Assembly: GCF_037038585.1 (NCBI RefSeq)
Contig: NW_027288510.1
Coordinates: 3,787,001-3,851,000 of the forward strand
Direction: 5' to 3'
Source: Patagioenas fasciata
Lineage: Eukaryota; Chordata; Aves; Columbiformes; Columbidae
DNA length: 64,000 nucleotides
In this document: positions 10,766 through 23,194 of the stretch, in pieces
Layout of the letters: every line of letters starts with the position of its first letter
How positions within the stretch are numbered: position 1 is the first letter of the stretch
Notes under the pieces: generated by a model
What the model saw: the letters and a program-made list of their open reading frames with translations, nothing else
Told to the model about the DNA's origin: nothing
The model's database searches: none
Program-made: the position numbers and the translations under genes

Positions 10766-13721
10766 GTAAGACGGAAGATGCCTCTTCAGCATCTTTCACA
10801 CAGTTTGTTTGTGTGGTTTTGTGTTGTTTTGATTTCTTCATACTTTCTGAAACATAGTGCTATGCCAGTAATGCTGTTTTCCTGGGGCTCTCATATAGGT
10901 GATAATAAACTAGAAACACAACAATTCCTTTTACGAAAGGCCTCGTTATCCAGGGTGTAACACCACCGGAGAACAGCTGAGGGGTCAGTGGTAAAGGTGG
11001 AGGGATGTTTGCTTATGCAGATGCATTTCACTGGGGAGAAACATAAGGTTAACTTATAGAAGCCTGTGGATGTGCATAATGTGATCAAATTAAGACTGAT
11101 TTATCAGATGGATGTATCAGTGGAGCAGTCTTTCAGCCTTCTGACTGCACAGGTAGACGTGCTACATAACACAAACCAGCCGGTGTTTTGTCACCAGGGC
11201 AGAGCAGAGCCGGAGGAACAACCTCCCTTGACCTGCTGGTCATACTTTTCCTAACGCACCCCAGGTGCCATTGACTTTCGTGGCCACAGGGGCACACCTA
11301 CTCTTGGGTGGTTGCATCCCCTAGTCAGAGGACGCCTTATCCTCAGATCTAAAGTGTGTAGTCCTGATGTCTGGGTCTGCCCACACTGCACTGCTGTCAA
11401 GGGCTTGGAGATCCACGTCTGATCTCCGCTGGGCTCGTGTCAAACTCTGTGTTGTCTGGACTATGCGGGAGGTCTCTCCACGAATGTAACACCAGACACC
11501 CCTCCCCAGCTCGGGTGGAGGCACTGCCGTTCTTGATGGCTGCTCAAGTGCTCCCAGGGGTCTCTTTGTGTGTTTTCATGTACCTTAACGCCAGACCTAG
11601 AGTGTCTGCTGGTCTCTTCAGATTTGCTCCATGCCAAGGATCAGATGCTTCAGGAAGTGCTGAACAACACAGCTCAAGCTCAGCTGGGTGCTCACTTGGT
11701 GCCATCACACCTTGTGACCATTGAATGACCTGTGCGAGACCAGCTTCCTTGGTCCTTGTGGAGCCTCCATTTCCCATGTGCCAGCTGGGAAATACTCAGC
11801 CTTAGTGTTGCCAGTCTAGGATGACTTAAAGAAACAAAACAAAGCACAATAAAGCCTGGGAAGCACTACTTGTCTTTGCTTCAGCAGTACAAGCGCAAGT
11901 ATGCTGGTGTGCGGTGCTGTGGCAGCTGGCCGCTGTGTTCCCCATGCCGCACAGTCAGTCTCGGGTGCATCAGGCCGGGCTCCTGCCTGCGGTAGTGGCT
12001 CTGGGTGGGCTGCAGGAGCAGCTGCAGGCACAGCGACCCTCCGGGAGGCTCCGCCGGGAGCCTGGCTGTGCGTTACTGCCCGCGGTGCTCTGTAAATGTC
12101 AGAGCTGAGAGTGCGAGGATACAGCAGTCCGAGCAATGGGGAGCCTGATGAAAAATGATCCAATATAAAATCTGTTTATTGCTTTCCACCGAAGGTGCCC
12201 TTCGCGCTGACCTTTCGCGGCCGAAATGTCAGGAGAAACAGTCTGGGAGGCTTCCCACTACTCGGTGCTTGTTGGTGGGTAGCGGGGCCCCTGTATAAAA
12301 ACAGATGATAGATTTGCCATTTCCTGGCTCTGAAATTAGCGGTAATCCATATGGGGTTTTTATTAAGGAAGTGGTTTGAATTCCACACCGTTCTGGCAAT
12401 AGAGCTGGGGCTGGAGTGGCTCCATTTAACCGCAGGGTCAGGGAGGGCGGGCAGCGCGGCACAGCGCGCTTGCAGGCGGTCTGGCTGTGCGGGTAAGGGC
12501 ACCCTTGTGGGAAAGCTTTTAGCAGCCACGCACGTCCCGCTCCACTGCGGGCTACTCTGCTGCCGCTGCTGAGGAGTTAGAACAACAGGAGAACGGAGAA
12601 TTACAGGGATTCTGCCTCTCTGAATAGCACGAGTCTGCAAAATCATGGATACTATTAATGTGTTTTTCAAATCCACTGGTCTTTTGAGGGACTGTGGCTC
12701 AGGAGGCTTTATGGAGGACACTTGGTTCAGTTCAGCAACAAACCCAGGTTTCCTTATGGAGGCCGAGCAGCCTATGGACAATGTGTTGGTGACCCCACGT
12801 TGTATGGCTATGGGGAGGAGAGACCCGCAGACACCCCAGGAACAAACTGTGCTGTTAAAACGGGCTAAATGATGCGTCCGGTATTTCACAAACATCTTTC
12901 TCACAGCAATTTTCCTCTCCTCCTCCCCTCCACCTCTCTCCAGTTCCCATTGTCCACATGGGAAGGTGTTTGGGCAGAATGGCTGGCCCAATGTCATACA
13001 GGAGACCTAGGGCAGAGGAGGGGACTAAGCACATTTTGTGAGTCCTGACCCAGCATCTAAAGCAAAACTGTCACCCCAGTTGAAAAAATTCAGATGCTCC
13101 AAAATCTCCATGTGTAGAAAGATACAATGGGGAAAAGCAAGGAAACGGGTGCTTTGAGGGGAATGTGGCAGCGCAGAATCACGGCGGGGTCAAAGGGGCA
13201 GACCCTCGCTGCTGCTTTGGTACGCTGGTGTCTGCAGTCCTGCTTGTCTGAAACGTTGTGGCTTGAAAAGAAGCCAGAAGACAACAACTCACTCTGAATA
13301 GAGTGGTGTGATTGATGAGGAAAGGCTTTGGTATGCATGCTGTGACTGACCGTGAGCACAGATGTAGACGGATGTTGTGTCCTTGTCTGTTGGAAGAAGT
13401 AGGCACCAAGAATCAATCAAGTGGTCTGTTTAGTCATAGGCACGTATTTCTCTTTTTCAAATTGATCCATCTATCTAGTCTCAGACATACCAAGAGTGAT
13501 CAACACAGAGGATGAATTATTTAGATGAATAAATAGGACTGATGAGCAGAAATGAAGAAAATGAAAAATTAGGCTTAATAGCAGGAAAAATGATAAGAAC
13601 TTTATGCTGTGGAATATATTTTAAGGACTAATCCCGCTCTGGTGGACTGGGATAGATAACATTCTCCATTACTAATTAATTGATCCAGATTAGTGTATTT
13701 TCTCCACTTTTTGTCTTATAG
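10766..13721 (+). other. DNAH9 intron with a GC- and CpG-richer core
   Basis: The stretch at about 11,900-12,560 is GC- and CpG-richer than its surroundings. It contains a 273-codon open frame on the - strand (12,176-12,997) that resembles no family I know and is most likely chance. Unique sequence otherwise; a conserved non-coding element is possible but cannot be shown here. Confidence 0.45.
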
Positions 13722-13895
13722 CTTGTGGACTACAGAGTGGAGTTCAGCAAGTGGTGGGTGGCAGAATTCAAGACTATCAAGTTTCCCTCTCAGGGCACAG
13801 TCTTTGACTTCTACATTGATCCAGAAACGAAGAAGTTTGAACCTTGGTCTAAACTTATTCCTCAGTTTGAATTTGATCCAGAAATGCCCTTACAG
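13722..13895 (+). CDS. DNAH9: DNAH9 exon: before the AAA3 P-loop
   Basis: 58 codons, phase 0 at both ends, acceptor cttatag, donor TTACAG|gtatgt. It encodes LVDYRVEFSKWWVAEFKTIK, a conserved axonemal dynein block, and ends FEFDPEMPLQ. Confidence 0.92.
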
Positions 13896-14009
13896 GTATG
13901 TGAACCTTGCACGTGTTTTGTCTGGGAAGAGCACATGCATTTTAGTGACTGTATGCAGGCATTTCAATTGAAGTCTCATTCGAGGTCAAGCACTTCATAA
14001 TAAGAATGG

Positions 14010-14652
14010 CATTCCGTCCTGGTTTTGTTAAAAACAAGTTTCTCTTTTAGTGAATTTGCCTGTCAGGTAAAACCTTCATATCAGCTGCGTTTTCCTGGAG
14101 AACCAGATCCATGTTTTGGTAAACATAGCAATGGAATGTGAGGTTATTGATAAGGACAGATTCGCATCTCGCGAGAGGGGCAATGAGAAACAGGTGACCA
14201 AGAAACTGACAAACAGAGTATAACATCCCATTCACGTGAATACTTCATATAAAAGTGGGAGATCACGAGGATCTCGTCCATTTTGCTTATGGCCGAGATT
14301 AGGAGAGGACCTTGCTGGTCGTCCCTGCGAACTGAGGCCTCATGACAGACTGAATCCAGCTCCGGTTGGCTGCACAGTCCAGTCCAGGACTTCAGGTGCC
14401 AGCTCTGCAGTTGCTGGGGCTTTCAAGATTGGTTTTGTATATTTTGTATTATTTTCTCTATTCTTATTAGTAGCATTAGTAAAACATCTTTAATTTTTCC
14501 ATTTCTCTTCTATCTATCCTTCTTTCCCTCCCAATCACCTGTCCTGAGTGGGAATGGGGGAGAGAGAGGGGCTGAAGGTGGGGGAGAGGGGGCTAACAAC
14601 ACATCTGCCATGGTTGTATTGTCACCCCACAATCAAAACCCTTGACACATTC
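14010..14652 (+). mobile_element. Solo LTR of the same ERVL-like family, with 5-bp target duplication
   Basis: The LTR spans 14,015-14,647 and is bounded by direct repeats CATTC at 14,010-14,014 and 14,648-14,652. It matches, in the opposite orientation, the LTRs of the provirus at 28.3-34.6 kb. Shared parts include an internal TCGCGAGA, an E-box CACGTG (14,232-14,237) and a TATA box (14,248-14,254) 10 nt downstream of it. The ends read approximately TG...CA, with the first base mutated to C. A 5-bp duplication fits ERVL-type integration. A solo LTR arises by recombination between the two LTRs of a former provirus. It lies in a DNAH9 intron in the same direction as the gene. Confidence 0.9.
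14248..14254 (+). promoter_or_regulatory. TATA box of the solo LTR
   Basis: TATAAAA lies 10 nt downstream of the E-box CACGTG at 14,232-14,237. The position is shared with the 3' LTR of the provirus. An AGTAAA variant poly(A) signal lies downstream at about 14,476. Promoter activity is inferred, not shown. Confidence 0.55.
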
Positions 14653-15278
14653 TTTATGAAGTGCAACTCAATTACCCATCTTTCTTTACTGTACTTTGAC
14701 TGTGAAGACTCATCCTCCATCCATCTTCCAGAGCTGAGTGATGTACATGAGGCGCAGGCTCAGAGACACCTATGAGCCAGGGCTGGTGTGCCCAGGGTGC
14801 GGGATGGAGGTGCGTTTGGCCTGCAGAGAGAAGCAGGATGTGGGACAACGTAGTGACAAAGTCCCTGAGACACCATCTCGTCATGCTGCGTGGCTGAAAA
14901 TAGGGTTGTTTATATGATTTGGACGAAAAATGAGAGTTGCTGCAGGTAGTGAATTGCGTTTGCCAGCTATGCCTTTCTTTCCTTTTAGAGGTGCCACAGT
15001 GAGCAGATGACTTGTAAAAATTGTTACCATTTTAGCAAAATGTGTGTTTGCGGGGAGATCCAGATGTTGCTCTCAGCATCCCGCTGTCATTGTTTCGTCT
15101 GTACAGATAGTTTGACTTGAATGGTTGGTAGCAGTGTATTGTTCCCTTCCTAGCGCCATCTAGAAACTCAGGTCACCGCACTCATTCCTGGCTCTCCCAG
15201 TTTGATGTCTCCTCAGAACATGGCAGTGGGGTGGTGCCACAGATGGGTACACTTACCTGCTCGTTTTGCCCCTCTCAG

Positions 15279-15486
15279 GCTTGCCTGGTGTCCACCACCG
15301 AGACGGTCCGTGTGCGGTACTTCATGGACAGGCTCCTGGAGCGCCGGCGCCCCGTGATGCTGGTGGGCAACGCCGGCACGGGGAAGTCTGTGCTGGTGGG
15401 GGACAAGCTCTGCTCACTGGATACAGACGCCCATGTGGTGAAGAAGGTCCCGTTTAACTACTACACCACCTCTGCCATGCTGCAAG
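15279..15486 (+). CDS. DNAH9: DNAH9 exon: AAA3 P-loop
   Basis: Acceptor tctcag, donor CAAG|gtaaga, ends phase 1. It encodes [20 protein letters not shown] (AAA3 Walker A) and [13 protein letters not shown]. More GC-rich than the preceding exons. Confidence 0.93.
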
Positions 15487-16837
15487 GTAAGACAATGGCT
15501 GAGATGTGGGACTTCTGCCTGGCAGGTCACCAAATTCCTGGGGTGTCCGTCGGGGTTTGGAGCTGGGTGTGCACTGTGGGCACTGCACTGGCACCCACTG
15601 ACTCTTAAATCCCACTGTGAAACTCACTGGTCCGCAGACTCCTGGTTTTATGGAAAGTGGCATTTCCCAACATGAGGGATTGAATTCTGAACACCACGAC
15701 TCTGGTTCAGGGCTGTGCAAAGCACACACTTAAATCTGCTGCTGTTCTCTACAGCACACAGCTCGTACTTGACTTGAGGTGTGTCTTTAATACGCTTGAA
15801 TTTAAGCCCGTGCTGAATAGAATGGGTTGCTTGGCTGGGATCTAAGCTGTCCTCAGAGTGCAATGCTGGGAATTGCATCCCAGTTGTCAGTGAGGACAGT
15901 GCTAATGGGGATGTGCAGGTGCTGCTGGTTCCTGGGCTGTCCCCCGCATCCTGATGCAGCCCCGTGTGCTCCCACGGAGCGGGTGCCACATCCCACCGCC
16001 CCAGGGGACACGGCTGCTGACCCTGGGAGGCTCTGACCTGGGGAAGCCCATGAGAATATCTTTGATGAGGATTTTGGCACATCAGTGAAAGATGAAGTTT
16101 GAGACCAGGATAAGGTCAGTTCTGCTGTGTAGTCTTTTCACAGATGAAGAGAAAGAGGGAATTGTTGAAAAGTGACTCATTTTGGAATGGTATTTTCACT
16201 TTCAGTTGACCTAAAGAGAGAGGATAATTTTCTACATGTATTTATTAATCAGGAATGAAACAACCTTGCTTGTTTTGAGTTGAACAACAGCTGTGGGTCA
16301 CTGTAAACCAAAATAACTTCCTTTATGGAGTTTGGTCTGACCCAAGTGTCCTGAAATCCCTTTACTCCCTCTACAGGACCAGCACCAGTGAGACCAAGGT
16401 TTTAACCTTCACCATGTGGGTTTTTCCTGGCCAGGTGGCCCTGGGGCGAACACGCTCACGGCCATGAGCATCACAGCCCCTGTCTGTGCTCTGCTGGGCT
16501 CCCGACACTGCAGATGTTTTAAGGAAGGTGTCAGAGTTTAAAGTTGCCCTGTGGGACTGATCCACTCGCAGAGGTGACAGCACAGGCTCAGCCCACGCTG
16601 TGTCACCTGGGGCTGTGTCGTGGAGTCACGGCAGCTTTCTGGGGCAGGTCTGAAGGGTTTTGGGTCTTGCTAGTGTGTGATGGCTGCAGTCTCCCTCCTC
16701 CCTCCCAGGTGCCCCTTTGCTTTTTTCCCTGTGTTGGGGTCTCTGCAAAATGCCCTTGAGCTGCTAAATGGGCTGAGCTGTCTGTCTGGCTGGCTGTCTG
16801 TCTGTCTGTCTCTCTGTCCAGCTGCCTGGGTGGGGGA

Positions 16838-17262
16838 CAAAGATGCTGAGGGACCTAGAGATTCTTTCTTATGGGGAGAGACTGAGAGCTCTGGGGCTGT
16901 TGAGCTGGAGAAGAGAAGCTGAGAGGGATCTGATCAATGGGATCAATATCTCAGGGTGGCTGTCAGAGGATGGACCAGAGTCTGTTCAGTGGTGCCCAAC
17001 GCCAGGGTGAGGGGCAGCGGGCACAGACTGAAACACAGGAGGCTCCATCTGAACATGAGCAGAAACTTGTTTGCTGGGAGGTGCCAGAGCCTGGCCCAGG
17101 CTGCCCAGAGCGGGTGTGGAGTCTCCTTCTCTGAGACATTGAAACCCGCCTGGACCCACCTGTGTGATCTGCTCTGTGACCCTGCGTGAGCAGGGCTTGG
17201 ACTGGGGGATCTGCAGAGGTCCCTTCAGCCCAACCAGCCTGGGATCCTGGGATTCTGTGAAT
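16838..17262 (+). repeat. CR1 LINE 3' fragment
   Basis: Sense-oriented CR1 end: it reads through GGTGAGGGGCAGCGGGCACA and ends GGATCCTGGGATTCTGTGA, the usual 3' end of CR1. The stretch 16,885-17,122 is almost identical to the inverted copy at about 23,198-23,437. Confidence 0.85.
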
Positions 17263-19582
17263 GTGCAGCCGTTTGTCTCCAGCTGGATGGGCGAGTGTGT
17301 GCAGGTGTTATTTGTACAGGCAGACCTGGCACCGTGTCCCTGGTCATGAGCTGTGGGCTGAGTCAGTGATTTTCTTCCCCTGCACAGAGGAGCAAGTTGT
17401 CTTGTGTGTGGATGAAGATGTGGTGGTGAGATTTGCATTGAGAAGCATGATTTATACTGCTTGGCCTGGATCCCTGCTGCTCATTTTTTAGAGTTAATTT
17501 GTCCCTTTTTGTGTAGTTTGTCACTTGGCTGCTTTATTCTTTTCCCCAGCAGGCACATCTTTAAATTTGTAAAACATGGGCACAAAGTAATTTTGGATTT
17601 TTTCTTACTTAAAAAAGATCCTAACCTGAGTTCCAGTAGTTCCTTAGACAAGGTGCCTGTTGCTGCAGAGATGTATAAGATGCAGCCCTTAGGGGAAGCA
17701 GAGTTGTTGTTCAACCCATCCCTGCATCCTGTGGCTTCCAGAAGCGCCGTGTGCACAGGGGTTAAAAGGAGCCCAACACTCTCTCTGCCTGAACCTGGGG
17801 CCAGTTTGGGGATTTTCTGTAGTTTATTGTGACTAAATACCACATTCTGTGGCATTTGCCCTGGGCCTCGCTCTGCTTCGTGCCCTCTTGGGCCTCTGCC
17901 CCTCCATCAGATGTAGCCCTGACTTCTGTCATTCAGAGAAATTGCAATAAATCTTGTGGTTTTTTTGTTTGGGTTCTTTTTTTCCCTCTCCCTTGCTCCC
18001 CAACCAGAAGGTACGAGGTGTCCAGACTGTTTCTTTGAGGTGCTGGTTTGAGTATGTGTCAGGATCTCACACAGACACACCGCCCCTTATTATTATTGTG
18101 AGATACGGCTTTGAATTAAAATACCACTTCCACGAACATGTCACTTGATCCCCAGTAATTGCACTTCAGTGTGATGAATCTCTTGCATACTTGTTTAACC
18201 TCAAAAAGGGCTGATTTTATATGTTAATTAGGGACTAATTAAATTTAAATTAAATGCTTATTTGAAACACTTAATTTAACTTGCTACCAGAAATTTCAAA
18301 TATTGTGGTTTTATTGAACGGGGAGAGAGGCTCCGCTGAGGAAAGATTCATCATTTTTCGTAGCACAATCCATTCCTTTGTGCAGCAACTGTCTGTGACA
18401 AGAAATCAGCTGCGTTTTGAGTGGTGAGCAAGGCGAGCTGTCTGCAGTGCACCCAAGCAGGAAAAACCCAGCGTTTTGAAAGGCCTGTGATCTGAAACAA
18501 ACCAACGGAATATAAATCTTCCTTAACAACTTTTGCACGTGATAATAAATGGCTTAAAAAAACTCCCAGTCCCGTTTACATTTGCCAGTCTTCCCTAATT
18601 ACAAAGAATTGCTACTTACCGTGTGCTGCTTTATAGCACCTTATAGGTCTGTTGCCAACCCAAAACTGCTAATGAAACAAATTCTTCGAGTAAGCACAGG
18701 GCAGAAAACCCACCCGGGGTCTGGGCAGAGGAGCGTTGCTTCCGTTTGCTTTTCCACTTACTGAGACAGTAAAGGTTGCCTGGGCTGCAATCAGAGGAAT
18801 CAATAACCTATAGAACATGATGTGCAGCGACGTGGGGTGATTTTTATTAAATATCAGCCCAGGATTATAAATATTCCCCACGTTTTATGAGCTAGAGCAA
18901 CATATGACCCCAGCCTTCTGCTAAAACAAATTAAAGTCTTCCAAGGCTTTGAAATGCGAAACTGTTCTCTCCGTGCTTTCCTTTGCGTGTGCGTGACCCT
19001 ACTTGAAACCAGGTGGTAATTTGACAGCTCGTGTTGGAATTAAGTCTTGTCACATTATCTGGAGGGTTGGGTAACGCTGGTGAGAAGATCAGGGAACTTA
19101 TGATTATTTGATGCATTTAAATAAAAGTGTCATGTTGGTTGTTCTGAAGATGTCCAGGAATTTGGCCCTGAGATCGCCTATTTTTGTCTAACAGGGTAAA
19201 AGATGCATATATTCACAAAACCAGCAGCTTTGCTCGTGGGCTTCTGTGCCCACAGCATCCATCTCCCTTTCTCCATCGCAGCGCCCAGTGCCTGCTGCCC
19301 TGGCCACGCTGCAGTTGCCGCATCGCCGGGGCAGGCAGCAGGGGACGCTCACTGCTCTGGCACAGCCACCTCTGCAAGCAAGATTTCGTTTAAAAAATTA
19401 TGCAGAAGAGATTCAAAAGGCTTTATCTTGCATGAAAAGCTCTTGTTTGCTCTGAGGTAGACATGTTTTGTAGCAGACGAAGTTTGTTGTATTTTTGTTT
19501 GGAAGGAAGAGTTGAGAGCTTTCTGATTTAAGTCAAACCAAAGTGCTGACCAAGGGTCCCTGCAGGGCTCCCAGCTGCACTG

Positions 19583-19985
19583 TAGAATCATAGAATCAGT
19601 TTGGTTGGAAGAGACCTTCAGGATCATCGAGTCCAACCGTAACCCAGCTCTAGCACTCTAGTCCCTGAGAACCTCATCTCCACGTCTGTCCAACCCTCCA
19701 GGGCTGGTGACTCCAGCACTGCCCTGGGCAGCCTGTTCCAATGCCCCACAGCCCTTTGGGGAAGAAATTGTTCCCCAGATCCAGCCTCAGCCTCCCCTGG
19801 CGCAACTTGAGGCCGTTTCCTCTGCTCCTGGCGCTTGTTCCTGGGGAGCAGAGCCCGACCCCCCCTGGCTCCAAGCTCCTTTCAGGCAGTTCAGAGATCA
19901 GAAGGTCTCCCCTCAGCTCCTGTTCTCCAGCTGAACCCCCAGGCCCCTCAGCTGCTCCTCATACAGCTGCAGCTGGGGGACATCT
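19583..19985 (-). repeat. CR1 LINE 3' fragment, reverse orientation
   Basis: Starts with AGAATCATAGAATCA, the reverse complement of the CR1 3' tail, then GAGTCCAACCGTAACCCA and the conserved CAGCACTGCCCTGGGCAGCC block. It lies about 120 bp upstream of the AAA3 Walker B exon. Confidence 0.88.
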
Positions 19986-20108
19986 CAGCTCCTTGAGGGG
20001 CCGCTGTAGCTACACACAGCACAGCATTGAGCTGGGCTGAGAAATCATTTTTATTTTGCAGCAGTTGCTCTCCCAGTAGATGAGCTTTGCACCTCTGCCT
20101 CCCTACAG

Positions 20109-20274
20109 GTATGCTTGAGAAACCTCTGGAGAAAAAGGCTGGTAGGAATTATGGCCCTCCAGGTACCAAGAAGCTCGTGTACTTCATTGATGATCTCAAC
20201 ATGCCCGAGGTGGACGCTTACGGGACAGTGCAGCCCCATACGCTGATCCGGCAGCACCTGGACTACGGCCACTG
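20109..20274 (+). CDS. DNAH9: DNAH9 exon: AAA3 Walker B
   Basis: Acceptor ctacag, donor CACTG|gtagga. It encodes [20 protein letters not shown], then [20 protein letters not shown], the AAA3 Walker B region. A 2-nt Trp codon start is completed by the next exon. It lies just downstream of a CR1 and upstream of the minisatellite. Confidence 0.93.
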
Positions 20275-20473
20275 GTAGGAGCCTGCTTGGGCTTGGTTGT
20301 CGGAGACCTTTTTGTTCAGCTCCAGTGCTGGGGAGTGGGTTTGAGAGAATCTCAAAGCGTGGGTCCCTCTTCCCATTGCATACTGCTGGGCTAGAGCTGG
20401 TTGGGAGGCTCTGGGTGAACTGAGAGTTGAGCACCCTCAGGGCTTCCCCTGTCCCCAGCAAACAAATTCACTT

Positions 20474-20605
20474 AGAATCACAAAACGTCCTGAGCTGGAA
20501 GGGACCCGCAAGGATCATCGAGTCCAGCTCCTGTCCCTGCACAGGACAACCCCACAGTTCACACCGTGTGTCCGAGGACGTTGTCCATCGCTTCTTTAAT
20601 ACCGC
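20474..20605 (-). repeat. CR1 LINE fragment, reverse orientation
   Basis: Starts AGAATCACAAAACGTCCTGA and continues GAGTCCAGCTCCTGTCC, a CR1 subfamily different from the copy at 19,583. Confidence 0.8.
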
Positions 20606-21119
20606 TTGATTGCTTACTCATAGCTGGGTTGAGAGGAGCTTTGCTCTGCTCTTGCTGTGGCTTGTGACTGTGGTCCCAGTGCAAAGCCTGCGAGGGGAGC
20701 GCGATGCTCGGCCTTGCTGCCCCGCGACGCTGAGAGCAGAGGCGGCTGTGGATTTGGCCTCAGCTGGGGTGAACCCCCCTGCTGTGAGCACCTGACATTG
20801 TCTTCTGTCAGGCAGCAGCAAACAACCATTATCTAGGCAGAGGTGATTTGAAGGAAAAGCAGTGACTGTTTTGGAAGGAGATTGGTGTGTTTTACACTTT
20901 AGCCAGCAGCTCTGTGTGGGACATGAATATTTGCATCTCTCCACAGGGAATACAGGGCAGGGACGCATTGCAATTTCCACTCTCCTCAGCTGTGTGCATG
21001 CCTGAGCTCTGCCAAAAGCTTCCGAGGAACAGAGACAGTGGAGTGGAGGCAGAAATCTTGGGCTGTGGGTGTCAGGGAAGTCAGGCAGATAGAGGGTGAG
21101 GGAGCTGCGAGGGAGCGTT

Positions 21120-22760
21120 GGAGGCACAAGGGGCTGCAGCGAGGAGTAGGGGGATGCAGTGAGGCGCAGAGGGATGCAACGAGGTGTGGGGGATGGAGTG
21201 AGGCATAGGGGGATGCAGCGAGGTGCGGTGGGATGCAGCAACGTACAGGGGATGCAGCGAGGTGCGGGCGGATGCAGCAACGTACAGGGGATGCAGCGAG
21301 GTGCGGTGGGATGCAGCAACGTACAGGGGATGCAGCGAGGTGCGGGGGGATGCAGCAACGTACAGGGGATGCAGCGAGGTGCGGGCGGATGCAGCAACGT
21401 ACAGGGGATGCAGCGAGGTGCGGGGGGATGCAGCAACGTACAGGGGATGCAGCGAGGTGCGGGGGGATGCAGCAACGTACAGGGGATGCAGCGAGGTGCG
21501 GGGGGATGCAGCAACGTACAGGGGATGCAGCGAGGTGCGGGCAGATGCAGCAACGTACAGGGGATGCAGCGAGGTGCGGGCGGATGCAGCAACGTACAGG
21601 GGATGCAGCGAGGTGCGGTGGGATGCAGCAACGTACAGGGGATGCAGCGAGGTGCGGGCGGATGCAGCAACGTACAGGGGATGCAGCGAGGTGCGGGCGG
21701 ATGCAGCAACGTACAGGGGATGCAGCGAGGTGCGGTGGGATGCAGCAACGTACAGGGGATGCAGCGAGGTGCGGGGGGATGCAGCAACGTACAGGGGATG
21801 CAGCGAGGTGCGGGCAGATGCAGCAACGTACAGGGGATGCAGCAGGGTGCGGGGGGATGCAGCAACGTACAGGGGATGCAGCGAGGTGCGGGCGGATGCA
21901 GCAACGTACAGGGGATGCAGCGAGGTGCGGGGGGATGCAGCAACGTACAGGGGATGCAGCGAGGTGCGGGCGGATGCAGCAACGTACAGGGGATGCAGCG
22001 AGGTGCGGGCAGATGCAGCAACGTACAGGGGATGCAGCAGGGTGCGGGCGGATGCAGCAACGTACAGGGGATGCAGCGAGGTGCAGGGGGATGCAGCAAC
22101 GTACAGGGGATGCAGCGAGGTGCGGGCGGATGCAGCAACGTACAGGGGATGCAGCGAGGTGCGGGGGGATGCAGCAACGTACAGGGGATGCAGCGAGGTG
22201 CGGGCGGATGCAGCAACGTACAGGGGATGCAGCGAGGTGCGGGCGGATGCAGCAACGTACAGGGGATGCAGCGAGGTGCGGGCGGATGCAGCAACGTACA
22301 GGGGATGCAGCGAGGTGCGGGCGGATGCAGCAACGTACAGGGGATGCAGCGAGGTGCGGTGGGATGCAGCAACGTACAGGGGATGCAGCGAGGTGCGGGC
22401 AGATGCAGCAACGTACAGGGGATGCAGCGAGGTGCGGGGGGATGCAGCAACGTACAGGGGATGCAGCGAGGTGCGGGCAGATGCAGCAACGTACAGGGGA
22501 TGCAGCGAGGTGCGGGGGGATGCAGCAACGTACAGGGGATGCAGCGAGGTGCGGGCAGATGCAGCAACGTACAGGGGATGCAGCGAGGTGCGGGCGGATG
22601 CAGCAACGTACAGGGGATGCAGCGAGGTGCGGGGGGATGCAGCAACGTACAGGGGATGCAGCGAGGTGCGGGGGGATGCAGCAACGTACAGGGGATGCAG
22701 CGAGGTGCGGGCGGATGCAGCAACGTACAGGGGATGCAGCGAGGTGCGGGCGGATGCAGC
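21120..22760. repeat. 39-bp minisatellite, about 39 copies
   Basis: A tandem array with exact 39-bp spacing; the phrase GCAACGTACAGGGGATGCAG recurs once per unit. Each unit is two related 19-20-bp halves, GGATGCAGCAACGTACAGG and GGATGCAGCGAGGTGCGG plus two bases. Variation is concentrated in those two bases (GC, GG, TG, or GCA) and a rare CGAG-to-CAGG change. The left edge (21,120-21,236) is made of degenerate 20-bp half-units only. Since 39 is a multiple of three and no unit has a stop, all six frames stay open (up to 734 codons); these are not genes. Confidence 0.97.
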
Positions 22761-22879
22761 ATGCCATGGGTCCCCTCCCAGACACATCGAGGCCTTCTGC
22801 CCATGTGCTCAGCAGTGCCCACTGGGCACTGTATTGCATGCAGGAAGTTATCATCTCACCAATATAATAGGCTCAGGTA

Positions 22880-23190
22880 GGATCTCTCAGCAAAGCATAT
22901 TTTATTAACGATTTTGCAAGGTCGGGTGTTCCACCTAAAGGTAGGCACACAAAACAGGGCAAAAAGCCACTGCTTATATCCACCCCTAATCCCAACTGCA
23001 AATTCCCTCCCCAGTTCCCCGTTGGTTGGGTACGGCAGGGTTTACAGACTACCTGACACTTCCTAGCTGCCAAGGCTCAGTTTACCTGTCTCACGACTCC
23101 ATTCTAATAACCCTTCCCATTATTTCTTTATTTTCATTGAAGGTGTGTTTTCTTGACTGTCTGAATTTTAACCACTGGAATGGTTTTCAA
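22880..23190 (-). mobile_element. Probable LTR remnant, reverse orientation
   Basis: Read on the - strand there is a TATA-like ATATAAGCAGTGG (around 22,970-22,982), followed about 70 bp on by AATAAA (about 22,900-22,906). That is the spacing of an R region in an avian retroviral LTR. The ends could not be fixed and no target duplication was found. Confidence 0.4.
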
Positions 23191-23194
23191 TTCC

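Larger units (their letters stand above)
15487..20108 (+). other. DNAH9 intron with two CR1 fragments
   Basis: Long intron holding CR1 copies at 16,838-17,262 (+) and 19,583-19,985 (-). A TCTG/TGGC simple-repeat patch at about 16,776-16,820 abuts the first. AT-rich unique sequence (about 18,200-19,150) lies between. No extra exon was recognised. Confidence 0.6.

Noticed and set aside
12176..12997. 273-codon ORF on the - strand
   Set aside because: No recognisable domain, low-complexity stretches, and a position inside a dynein intron; GC-rich chance ORF is the simplest reading.
21237..22760. CRISPR-like repeat array
   Set aside because: Units abut directly without unique spacers, and the context is an intron of a vertebrate gene.
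20618..22908. Very long ORFs (up to 734 codons) on both strands
   Set aside because: They are the minisatellite read in all six frames. The unit is 39 bp, a multiple of three, and lacks stops in every frame; the translations are pure 13-residue repeats.
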